From assembly GCF_001439685.1 (NCBI RefSeq), contig NZ_JYLH01000004.1:310001-374000 (forward strand): a DNA stretch of 64,000 nucleotides, in the 5' to 3' direction. A model generated the notes under the pieces. The model was not told where the DNA came from. It ran no database searches and saw nothing but the letters and a program-made list of their open reading frames with translations. A program made the translations under genes and the position numbers. The stretch is from Pseudomonas libanensis. Its GTDB lineage: Bacteria > Pseudomonadota > Gammaproteobacteria > Pseudomonadales > Pseudomonadaceae. This document shows, in pieces, positions 54,057 to 64,000 of the stretch (its first letter is position 1; the number at the start of each line of letters is the position of its first letter).

Positions 54057-56018
54057 TCAGTAACCATGGGATTCACGGGTCTTCTGATACTGGTGGTAGT
54101 CGAGCCACTCAACCACATCGTAGGGCAGATACAGTTGCATCCTGGCCCGGGAAATCGCGATATAGACCGCGCAGAGTCGCTGGTCGAACGCGTAGGCGTC
54201 CTTGAACTTCACGTTGGTCAGCAACTCGGGCGTGAGCAGCACCCGGTCGAATTCCATGCCACCGGCGTCTTGGGCCAGCATCAACAGGCAGCGCTCGTCC
54301 GGATGCCCGCTCAGCCTGTTCAAGCGCGTGACATCAGACAGGTTAAAGCCTTTTTCCAGCTCGGCCTCGACCCACAGGAACGCCTCGTCAAACTGGCAGG
54401 CTTCGCGCACCTGCTGCCAATCAGCCATATCGCTGAAAAACGGATGGGGGCCGCTGTCATTGAACTCGTTGCTGTAGAAATCAGGCTTGAACAGCGCCAC
54501 AACCGTATCCATGAAGTATTTGAGCGACTGTTGCGCTTCTTTACTCGCCAGGCCGAATGGGCAGCGGGCTTCGCTCAGTTGCATGGCCCACTTCATGGTG
54601 TCCCAATGGGACGCGGTCAGCACCACGCAACCCTGCGGGGGTACGAAACCCTGCGGGTAAAACTCAATACCGACATCGGCATCCCGTGCGCCCTCGAAGA
54701 GCACTTTGCTTTTATCCGAGTGCTGGCTGATCAGTGGGTTGACCAGGCGCTCGACATTGCGTCCCGAACGCACGGAGTAGCACACGTCCGTGTGGCGAAC
54801 TTCACGGGAGCGCTTGACCACGCCCCCACTGGCCTGTTGATACTCATCCCCAAGAGTGATCAGCACCTGGCGGCCACGCTCGATGATCTGCAACAGCGGC
54901 GCCGGAATGTCCTGGCTCTCGTCGATCAGTACGTGGGTATAGCGCTCGGGCACCACGCAGCCGGCGAGGCTGGCACGCTTGATCATCAACAAGGCTTCAA
55001 AGCCCGTCTGGCTGCCCCAGGCCGGATTCGCCTCAAGGTAGCTCCACAACCGGCTGGCATATTCGAGCAGTGCCCGGGCGTCGACGCTGGACAGCGGCTG
55101 CTTGAAATGCGGTAGATGCTTCGCCGACAGGCTGTATTCCCAGGAGCGGCAGTAGGCTTGCAGCACTTTGAGGCAGACATCCACCACCGCTTGCCCCTCC
55201 AAGCGCCGGAAGCCGAAGATATTCAACTCCCGAGCCAGTGCCTGCTTGCTCGGCGCCCTTGCTTGAGTATCCAGCGGCTTGGGCCTTGGGCCATGCAACA
55301 AGGCATGCGCAAACGCGTAGAAGGTATGCCCGGCCTTTCGCTCGCGAACGCCCACCATGCGAGCACGCAGGGTTTCCAGTTTTGCCGGGGTACGCGCCAG
55401 CAACAAGGTTTTCTCCGGACGCAGGTGCTCCATCAAGGCCACCAGCAGGTGACTTTTGCCGATGCCCGCGTAGCCTTGGACATGCAGGTCTTCGTTCAAG
55501 TTGGCGCGGAAGGTCCTGACCAGCTTGTCTTGCTCGGCGCTCAACCAGCGTTCGCGGTGCCGGGGCGTGACCATCTGTTTGCTGAACGGGTCATTTGCCT
55601 TGAGGTGGCGCACTTTATATTCGACGTCCCATTTGCCGCTGGGCAACAGGTAGTCTCGCGCCTGTACTTCCTCCGCCAGCAGAAAACGCAGCTTGAGGCT
55701 TTTGACCACATTGAGGCCGAAGTACAGCTTCCTTTGGTCGAACAGCCGCTGTGCTTCCGACAGCAGGGACACGCTCGTCGAATGGCTGGCCTCTACCGCC
55801 CAGTCAATGAGCTTGGCCAACACTTTTTCAGCGCCACTGGCGCTCAGGTCGCTTTCCGGCACCTGCGCCAGATTCTGGATAACCAGCACCGCCGCCAGCT
55901 CCGGCTCACTCAGGGCGACGAGCGCCCCTGCACCGTCGCCAGCCAACAAACCCGCACAGGTTTCATCGGTGATCGGCAAGAACACAGGGCTGGATAAATC
56001 AAAATGTTCCGAGTGCAT
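54057..56018 (-). CDS. UvrD/Rep-like superfamily 1 helicase/ATPase of unusual architecture
   Basis: 653-aa protein. The first ~165 residues match no domain I know. Motif I is GYAGIGKSH (182-190), motif II LIDESQD (364-370), motif III LGDEYQQASGG (~388) and motif VI AISRARMQLYLP near 625-640, with an UvrD-like motif V (LMLAQDAGGMEFDRVLL) near 590. The helicase core is shorter than UvrD and has no nuclease motif. It is monocistronic, between the muramidase pair and the 4.5S RNA, a place where P. aeruginosa (from memory) has no such gene. A defence or DNA-repair role is possible but unproven. Confidence 0.82.
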   Translation of the reverse strand: MHSEHFDLSSPVFLPITDETCAGLLAGDGAGALVALSEPELAAVLVIQNLAQVPESDLSASGAEKVLAKLIDWAVEASHSTSVSLLSEAQRLFDQRKLYFGLNVVKSLKLRFLLAEEVQARDYLLPSGKWDVEYKVRHLKANDPFSKQMVTPRHRERWLSAEQDKLVRTFRANLNEDLHVQGYAGIGKSHLLVALMEHLRPEKTLLLARTPAKLETLRARMVGVRERKAGHTFYAFAHALLHGPRPKPLDTQARAPSKQALARELNIFGFRRLEGQAVVDVCLKVLQAYCRSWEYSLSAKHLPHFKQPLSSVDARALLEYASRLWSYLEANPAWGSQTGFEALLMIKRASLAGCVVPERYTHVLIDESQDIPAPLLQIIERGRQVLITLGDEYQQASGGVVKRSREVRHTDVCYSVRSGRNVERLVNPLISQHSDKSKVLFEGARDADVGIEFYPQGFVPPQGCVVLTASHWDTMKWAMQLSEARCPFGLASKEAQQSLKYFMDTVVALFKPDFYSNEFNDSGPHPFFSDMADWQQVREACQFDEAFLWVEAELEKGFNLSDVTRLNRLSGHPDERCLLMLAQDAGGMEFDRVLLTPELLTNVKFKDAYAFDQRLCAVYIAISRARMQLYLPYDVVEWLDYHQYQKTRESHGY

Positions 56019-56177
56019 ACAGCCTCGTAGCCAGGGGAAAGAGACGCTTGGGAGTATGCCACTAGTCGTGAAATGACCGTCATGCGCTGTGCAACAGGCG
56101 TCACAGATGACTGGCTGGGCAATAAATACGAATTGGAAATCGAAGAAGGGACTGCAGGAGGAGCGTTATGGAGGCAA

Positions 56178-56277
56178 CCCCACCAGCCACACCCCGGCAC
56201 ACAATGTTCCCGCTGTGGCTGCTGCCTTCCGGCTCTGACCAGGTTCACGGGTAATCGTTGCGGGGGGACCGATGGGG
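56178..56277 (-). ncRNA. ffs: 4.5S RNA, signal recognition particle RNA (small bacterial type)
   Basis: The minus strand carries the conserved apical SRP hairpin: ACCTGGTCAGAGCCGGAAGG and CAGCAGCC, with the GGAA tetraloop and the asymmetric internal loop that bind Ffh. The ends pair as GACCCCATC with GGTGGGGTT, making one long hairpin of about 100 nt. It joins Ffh to direct nascent membrane proteins to FtsY. Exact ends are estimated from the stem. In P. aeruginosa (from memory) ffs lies near dnaX and ligA, as here. Confidence 0.93.
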
Positions 56278-56314
56278 TCACCATAACGACGCTGGCCTCT
56301 CGGCAAGCCGCGCC

Positions 56315-56342
56315 ATTGTACCGTTCTCATCGGAAGTTACAA
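56315..56342 (-). promoter_or_regulatory. Sigma-70 promoter of the 4.5S RNA gene
   Basis: On the minus strand TTGTAA (56337-56342) and TACAAT (56315-56320) are separated by 16 bp. The start point would fall near 56308, leaving a roughly 30-nt leader before the mature RNA, as expected for a 5' end processed by RNase P. Confidence 0.7.
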
Positions 56343-56433
56343 CCGTAAAAAATGAGAAGCTTCAAGTACTTGCCATGGCGTTCAACAATTGCACTGTCCA
56401 ATGTGGGGGCTTACCCCTCCCCACAGGGGTTAA

Positions 56434-57600
56434 TCATTGTGCCTGCAGGACCACATCGGCCCTGCCGCCCTCTTCCTGAATGACCAGGTGAATAAAGTGC
56501 AACTTGGCGATCACCGCCGAGGGCAGCACGAAAGGGTAGAAATCCGGCTGGCCCATGGCGCGGGACAGCTCGTTGAGCATGCCGGCCAGTTCGATCCAGG
56601 CGTTGACGAAGCTGAGGAATGCCGGGCCGCCAGGATGCTCGGGATCGTACAGCGTCGCCAGGGCAAACGGCTGGTAATCCAGGTCCATCTCGCGGGCGCT
56701 CATGCCAAAGCCCAGGGCAGTGTCCACCGCATCCATCATGTGCAGGTAGTGAGCCCAGGTTTCGGCCCAGTCTTCCCAAGGGTGCATCGTGGCGTAGGCA
56801 CTGACGCAGTTTTGTTGCCAGTCCGGGCGCGGGCCGTTCTGGTAGTGCTGGTCGAGGGCGTCGGCGTAACTGGCGCGCTCGTCGCCGAACAGGGCGCGAA
56901 AAGGTTCAAGCCAGTGGCCGTCGGCGATCAGGCGATCCCAGTAATAGTGGCCGACTTCATGGCGAAAATGGCCGAGCAAGGTGCGGTACGGCTCGTGCAT
57001 CTGTACGCGGACTTTTTCGCGGTGGGCATCGTCGGCTTCCTTGATGTCCAGAGTGATCAGGCCATTGGCATGCCCGGTGGTTGGCGCATTGCCTTGCAGG
57101 TCGGTGCCGATGAAGTCGAAGGCCAGGCCAGTGTCCTCGTCGACACTCTTGGGCACCACTTGCAGGCCGAGGCTGATCAATTGCGCCACCAGCCGGCGCT
57201 TGGCGGTTTCGACCTTGCGCCAGCGTTCGGGGTTTTGCGCAATCGACAGGTCGGGAATGGTGCGGTTCAGGCTGCAGGCCACGCACAGCTTGGCGGTGCT
57301 GTGGGCGGGGATCAGCCAGTTGCACGCAGCCGGGGTATCCAGGTTGGCGCAGCGTCGAAAAGCACCGGCATCGAGATGATCGTCCGCCAGCCAAGTGCCA
57401 ACCACAGGGCCAGGTTGCAGGGAGGACAGGCGGCTTTGCTGCGGCAGGTAACCCAACACCGCCTGGCAGGCCAGACATTGGCTGTTACGGAAGAATAACG
57501 ACTGGCCGCAGCGGCATTGCCACACCTTGCTGTTGCGCGAGGGTTGGGCCATGAACGGCGCTGCGATGCGCGAACTGAGTTGCTCGAAGTAGCGGAACAT
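56434..57600 (-). CDS. Putative zinc-binding metallopeptidase with N-terminal zinc ribbon
   Basis: 388-aa protein of the PF10005/PF15887 type. An N-terminal zinc ribbon CRCGQSLFFRNSQCLAC (~29-45) is followed by a second cysteine pair (NLDTPAACNW, LCVACSLN). The protease motif is HEVGHYYWD (near 223-231) with DERASYADALDQHY downstream as the likely third-ligand region. No signal peptide, so probably cytoplasmic. Physiological role unknown. The ATG at 57600 (MFRYFEQLSSR) is taken. It is monocistronic, downstream of ligA across the tandem repeat. Confidence 0.85.
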   Translation of the reverse strand: MFRYFEQLSSRIAAPFMAQPSRNSKVWQCRCGQSLFFRNSQCLACQAVLGYLPQQSRLSSLQPGPVVGTWLADDHLDAGAFRRCANLDTPAACNWLIPAHSTAKLCVACSLNRTIPDLSIAQNPERWRKVETAKRRLVAQLISLGLQVVPKSVDEDTGLAFDFIGTDLQGNAPTTGHANGLITLDIKEADDAHREKVRVQMHEPYRTLLGHFRHEVGHYYWDRLIADGHWLEPFRALFGDERASYADALDQHYQNGPRPDWQQNCVSAYATMHPWEDWAETWAHYLHMMDAVDTALGFGMSAREMDLDYQPFALATLYDPEHPGGPAFLSFVNAWIELAGMLNELSRAMGQPDFYPFVLPSAVIAKLHFIHLVIQEEGGRADVVLQAQ

Positions 57601-57664
57601 GGCGGGCTCTCCCTGGGGTGACCAAGACTAGATCATTTTCCGTGAGAGAACGTTCCCATCCTTT

Positions 57665-57814
57665 GCGTGGGAACGACGGCTTGGGCGCGCTTGAGTCGTG
57701 ACGCGAAGCGTCACCGGATGCATTCCCACGCGGAGCGTGGGAACGACGGCTTGGGCGCGCTTGAGTCGTGACGCGAAGCGTCACCGGATGCATTCCCACG
57801 CGGAGCGTGGGAAC
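57665..57814. repeat. 70-bp tandem repeat, two full units plus a partial third
   Basis: Units 57665-57734 and 57735-57804 are identical; the start of a third runs to about 57814. Each contains two hairpins, GTGACGCGAAGCGTCAC and TTCCCACGCGGAGCGTGGGAA. The repeat lies just after the ligA stop (57831, minus strand) and before the metallopeptidase gene. Confidence 0.92.
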
Positions 57815-57830
57815 GATCAGTCAGCGCGTT

Positions 57831-60238
<2,408 letters not shown>

Positions 60239-60284
60239 AATATGTTAGTGCATGGATTCTACAGACAACGCTTATGATCGAACC

Positions 60285-61148
60285 TCAGCGTTTCTGTGTC
60301 AGGGCGCGACGCTCGAATTCGACGATGCGCTGACGGTAGTGTTCGATGGTCTGGGCGGTCAGGACGCTGCGTTGGTCGTCCTTGAGCTCGCCGTTGAGTT
60401 CCTGGGACAGCTTGCGGGCCGCAGCCACCATCACGTCGAACGCTTGTTTCGGATGACGCGGGCCCGGCAGGCCGAGGAAGAAACTCACCGCCGGGGTGCT
60501 GAACAGGTCGATATCGTCCAGGTCGAAGGTGCCCGGCTTGACCGCGTTGGCCATGGAGAACAGCACTTCGCCATTGCCGGCCATGCTTTCGTGGCGGTGG
60601 AAGATATCCATCTCGCCAAAACGCAGGCCGCTTTCAAGGATGTTCTGCAACAGTGCCGGGCCTTTGAAACCACCGGCATCGCGGCAGATCACGCTGATGA
60701 CCAGCACTTCTTCGGCGGCCGGCTGATCGTTTACCGATTGGCGCGCTGCGCTCTTGGTCGGGGTCTCGTCGGGGAAATCGTTGTCGCGGCTGCTGAAGCT
60801 CGGGCCGTCATCGACGTCGAGGTTCAGGTCGCCCTGGTGCGGTTCTGCTACTGCTGCACTGCCACGCTTGCCGCGCTTGGACGACGGCTCGCGAGCTTCA
60901 CGCACCGGCGCGCTCATCGACGGCAAGTCGTGCTCGTCCAGTTGCGGCTCTTTATGGGTATCCAGCACACGGGGCGGCCCCAGCAGCTCGGCGCTGCCGT
61001 CGTCGTCGGGCAGGTTGGACAGGTTTCGGTCCAAGCGGAACTTGAGCTTGCCCTTGCCACCGCGCATACGGCGCCAGCCATCAAAAAGAATACCGGCAAT
61101 GACAATAATGCCGATGACGATCAGCCACTCGCGCAGACCGATTTCCAT
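60285..61148 (-). CDS. zipA: Cell division protein ZipA
   Basis: 287-aa essential division protein that tethers FtsZ to the membrane. The N-terminal membrane helix ([20 protein letters not shown], ~6-25) is followed by a basic stretch ([16 protein letters not shown]) and a charged/proline linker (~40-145). The C-terminal FtsZ-binding ZipA domain starts at [18 protein letters not shown] (~146). Second gene of the smc-zipA-ligA cluster. The 258 bp between smc and zipA show no gene. Confidence 0.95.
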   Translation of the reverse strand: MEIGLREWLIVIGIIVIAGILFDGWRRMRGGKGKLKFRLDRNLSNLPDDDGSAELLGPPRVLDTHKEPQLDEHDLPSMSAPVREAREPSSKRGKRGSAAVAEPHQGDLNLDVDDGPSFSSRDNDFPDETPTKSAARQSVNDQPAAEEVLVISVICRDAGGFKGPALLQNILESGLRFGEMDIFHRHESMAGNGEVLFSMANAVKPGTFDLDDIDLFSTPAVSFFLGLPGPRHPKQAFDVMVAAARKLSQELNGELKDDQRSVLTAQTIEHYRQRIVEFERRALTQKR

Positions 61149-61406
61149 GTAATCCCGTGCCTCTATAAAAAATGCTGAAAAATAAGGGGTTTAGCACCGT
61201 GCAAACCGCTTTAAAACGTGGCGCCAACTCTATGTTCTGGCTGACGTTTTGCCCACGCACACGAAAAATTGACATTAAACTAGCACGACCAAAGACAACT
61301 TTACACCGTCTGTCAAAATGCCTTGAACAAATATGTCCTTTTGCCACTTTCGTCAGACCGGTAAACCACCCTACGTCGTGCCGTAAATCCGCTCTCTTGG
61401 CTTGAC

Positions 61407-64000
61407 TCAGGATTCCACCATCGCCATCGCTTCTTCCACATCCACCGCGACCAATCGCGAACAACCCGGCTCGTGCATCGTGACCCCCATCAACTGATCG
61501 GCCATTTCCATGGCGATCTTGTTGTGGGTGATATAGATGAACTGCACGGTCTGGGACATCTCTTTGACCAACCGAGCGTAGCGTCCCACGTTAGCGTCAT
61601 CCAGCGGCGCATCCACTTCGTCGAGCATGCAGAACGGCGCCGGGTTCAACTTGAAAATGGCAAATACCAGGGCCAATGCGGTCAGGGCCTTTTCGCCGCC
61701 GGACAACAAATGGATGGTGCTGTTCTTCTTGCCCGGAGGCCGCGCCATGATCGTTACCCCTGTATCGAGTAGATCTTCGCCCGTCAGTTCCAAGTAAGCG
61801 CTGCCACCACCGAAAACTTTTGGGAATAACGCCTGTAAACCGCCATTAATCTGATCAAAGGTATCTTTGAAGCGGTTGCGGGTTTCCTTGTCGATCTTGC
61901 GGATCACGTTTTCCAGGGTATCCAGGGCTTCCACCAGATCGGCGTCCTGGGCATCCAGATAACGTTTGCGCTCGGACTGCTGCTGGTACTCATCGATGGC
62001 CGCGAGATTGATCGCCCCCAAACGCTGGATACGTGCGGCAATCCGTTCAAGTTCTTCTTCGGCGTCTTTCTCGTTGGCCTGGGCGGTCAGGGTGTTGAGC
62101 ACGCCGTGCAGGTCATAGCCGTCCTCAAGCAACTGGTCTTGCAAGGTCTTGCGCCGCACAGTCAAGGCTTGCCATTCCATGCGTTGCTGTTCGAGCTGGC
62201 CGCGGATCAACTGGGACTGCTGCTCGGCCATGGTGCGGCGTTTTTCAGCATCGCGCAGTTCACGGTCGGCATCTTCGAGGGCGATCTGCGCGGTCTTGAG
62301 TTCTTCGTCGACAGTCATACGCTTATCGAGCAACTCTTCGAGCTTGAGGCGCAGCTCTTCCAGTGGCGCCTCGCCCTCCTCCAGGTTCAGGCTCAGTTGC
62401 TCGCGTTTTTCGGTCAGGCGCTCGGACTGCATCTCCAGGCGCTCAAGGGCCTGGCGCGTGGAGTCGTGCTGGGCGCGCAACGAGCCGAGGCGCACCGCCA
62501 ACTGGTGGGCGTGGTCCTTGTGCTGGCGCGCTTCCTGGCGCACGCGGTCGAGGCGTTCGCGCAGGCTGTCGCGCTGGGCCAGCAGCAACTCGCGCTGCTC
62601 GGTGTCCAGGGCCATGCTGTCGAGGGCTTCCTGCAATTGCAGGCGGGCTTCGCCGATCTGTTCGTGTTCCAGGGCGCGCTGCTCGCCCATCTCGGCCACC
62701 TCTTCGTCAAGACGGGTGCGGCGCAGGGTCAGTTGTTCGACCTTGGCCTTGCTCGCCGACAGTTGCGCTTTCAATTCGCCCTGCTGGCGCGCTTCGTCCT
62801 GCAACAGCCGGCGCAGGTGTTCGCGGCCGGTCTCTTGCTGGCGCTGGGTGGCGCGCAGGGTTTGCAGTTCGGTTTCCAGGCTTTCCAGGGTGGCTTCGCG
62901 CTCTTCACGCTCGGCGGTCAGATTGATGATTTCCTGGCCACGGGCCAATACGCCGCTTTCGGCTTCACTGGCACGGCGCACGCGCAGAAAGTGGCGACCG
63001 ACCCAATAGCCATCGCGGCTGATCAGGCTTTCGCCGGCCGCCAACTGGCCGCGCTGGGCCAAGGCTTGCTCAAGGGACTCCACCGGTTTGACCTGGCCCA
63101 GCCACGGCGACAAGTCAATCGCCGCTTCAACCTTGTCCAGCAGACTGCCCGGCACCCGCGTGCCATCGGCCGCCGGGCTGAGCAGGCGCAAATCGCCCTG
63201 GGCAAACCCGGCCAGGTCGAAGCCGCCGAAATCATCCACCAGCACCGCTTGCAGGTCGGCGCCCAGCACCGTTTCCACCGCCAACTCCCAGCCGGCTTCG
63301 ACTTTCAAGCCTTCGGCCAGGCGCGGGCGCTCAGCCAAATGCTGGTCGCGCAGCCATTCGGCGGTGCCGGTGCCGGGGTCGAGCGCGGCTTGCTGCAAGG
63401 CCTCCAGCGAAGCCAACCGACCATTGAGTCGCTGCAAATCGCCTTGGGCCTGCTGCTGCGCCTGGGTCGCGGTGTGCAATTGCTGACGCAGTTGCTCCAG
63501 GCGCTCCACTTGCTGTTCTTCGCTGGCCTCCAGCTCTTCGAGGGTCATTTCGCTTTCGGCCAGTTGCTCGCTCAACTGCGTGACCGCCGCGTCTTCCGGG
63601 TCGGCGGCGAGCAGTACGCGCTCTTCCTGCAGACGGCGCTGGCGCTCGGCCAGGCGTTCCATGCTGGTTTCCAGTTGCTGGATACGCGACTGCTGCACCT
63701 CGGCCTGGCGGCGTGGCTCGGCCGATTTCAGGTTGAAGGCGTCCCACTGCTCCTGCCAGCCGTGCATGGTGGTCTCGGATTCTTCCAGGGCGGCGGCGGC
63801 CTCTTCGGCGGCGGCGCTGGTGACTTCCTGCTCGGGGGTGAGCATGTCCAGCTCTTCGCCGAGGGTCAGCAGCAAAGTACGGTCATGGCCCAGGTGCGAT
63901 TCGGTTTCCAGGCGCGCACGTTCGGCTTCCTTCAGGTCGTCCTGCAACTGGCGCAGACGCTGCTGGCCATGCTGGATGCTCTGCTCGACCCGGGCAATAT
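61407..64000 (-). CDS. smc: Chromosome segregation protein SMC, C-terminal part (runs off the window)
   Basis: At least 864 codons of an SMC ATPase, open to the window edge. Long coiled coils (Q/E/R/L-rich) flank a hinge domain around window positions 63000-63400 (LAEGLKVEAGWELAVETVLG). The ABC-type tail holds the signature HLLSGGEKALTALALVFAI and Walker B PFCMLDEVDAPLDDANVGRY. The N-terminal Walker A half is outside. Together with ScpAB it organises and segregates the chromosome. Confidence 0.95.
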   Translation of the reverse strand, partial: IARVEQSIQHGQQRLRQLQDDLKEAERARLETESHLGHDRTLLLTLGEELDMLTPEQEVTSAAAEEAAAALEESETTMHGWQEQWDAFNLKSAEPRRQAEVQQSRIQQLETSMERLAERQRRLQEERVLLAADPEDAAVTQLSEQLAESEMTLEELEASEEQQVERLEQLRQQLHTATQAQQQAQGDLQRLNGRLASLEALQQAALDPGTGTAEWLRDQHLAERPRLAEGLKVEAGWELAVETVLGADLQAVLVDDFGGFDLAGFAQGDLRLLSPAADGTRVPGSLLDKVEAAIDLSPWLGQVKPVESLEQALAQRGQLAAGESLISRDGYWVGRHFLRVRRASEAESGVLARGQEIINLTAEREEREATLESLETELQTLRATQRQQETGREHLRRLLQDEARQQGELKAQLSASKAKVEQLTLRRTRLDEEVAEMGEQRALEHEQIGEARLQLQEALDSMALDTEQRELLLAQRDSLRERLDRVRQEARQHKDHAHQLAVRLGSLRAQHDSTRQALERLEMQSERLTEKREQLSLNLEEGEAPLEELRLKLEELLDKRMTVDEELKTAQIALEDADRELRDAEKRRTMAEQQSQLIRGQLEQQRMEWQALTVRRKTLQDQLLEDGYDLHGVLNTLTAQANEKDAEEELERIAARIQRLGAINLAAIDEYQQQSERKRYLDAQDADLVEALDTLENVIRKIDKETRNRFKDTFDQINGGLQALFPKVFGGGSAYLELTGEDLLDTGVTIMARPPGKKNSTIHLLSGGEKALTALALVFAIFKLNPAPFCMLDEVDAPLDDANVGRYARLVKEMSQTVQFIYITHNKIAMEMADQLMGVTMHEPGCSRLVAVDVEEAMAMVES

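Larger units (their letters stand above)
56019..56433. other. 415-bp region containing the 4.5S RNA gene
   Basis: Apart from the SRP RNA and its promoter on the minus strand, the region holds only short spacers. At 56400-56433 a GTGGGGGCTTACCCCTCCCCAC hairpin follows the metallopeptidase stop and may terminate that gene. Confidence 0.6.

Noticed and set aside
61172..61405. 77-codon open frame on the plus strand between zipA and smc
   Set aside because: No SD, poor codon use compared with neighbours, and it lies in the likely promoter or leader between two minus-strand genes.

Overview
The window is chromosomal DNA of a Pseudomonas, most likely of the P. fluorescens group. The evidence is high GC with NNC/NNG codon use, REP/REPIN hairpins built on the GTGGGAGC...GCTTGCC core, two tandem cbb3 oxidase operons followed by ccoGHIS, hemN, anr and apt, and the block smc-zipA-ligA / 4.5S RNA / dnaX-ybaB-recR. 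From memory this order matches the PA1527-PA1561 part of the P. aeruginosa PAO1 map, read in reverse here. No search was run, so all family names rest on motifs and recognition.

Layout. 1-10.9 kb: a truncated DEAD-box helicase, a YbdG-like mechanosensitive channel, a divergent TetR/SDR pair around a perfect 24-bp inverted repeat, an MDR oxidoreductase, a DMT exporter, azoR, a small exported protein, a LysR regulator, an alpha/beta hydrolase, ppiA and an ABC exporter. 11-17.3 kb: aqpZ, a brnTA toxin-antitoxin locus with a frameshifted toxin between two identical 27-bp palindromes, a FemAB-like acyltransferase, a porin, an ECF sigma factor with a small zinc-binding partner, and a FabH-like synthase. 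17.5-25.7 kb: hrpA, aceK, two DMT transporters and a nearly empty interval.

25.7-44.4 kb is the microaerobic respiration cluster: aer, ccoN2O2Q2P2, ccoN1O1Q1P1, ccoGHIS, a SafE/DsbD-like membrane protein, hemN, a coiled-coil protein, anr and apt. Energy taxis (Aer) sits beside two high-affinity terminal oxidases, their copper/haem assembly factors, oxygen-independent haem synthesis and the oxygen sensor. ANR boxes lie upstream of ccoN2 and hemN. A shared GCGAC-N5-GTCGC motif (RegA/PrrA/RoxR-like) lies upstream of ccoN1 and ccoG.

44.5-64 kb: an acyl-CoA dehydrogenase, recR, curA (which splits recR from dnaX-ybaB), ybaB, dnaX, an EamA/LysR divergent pair, a muramidase gene followed by a small exported SH3-like protein (candidate effector/immunity pair), an unusual UvrD-like helicase, the 4.5S RNA gene, a zinc metallopeptidase, a 70-bp tandem repeat, ligA, zipA and the 3' part of smc. 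The most accessory-looking parts are the brnTA insertion, the muramidase pair and the UvrD-like helicase.
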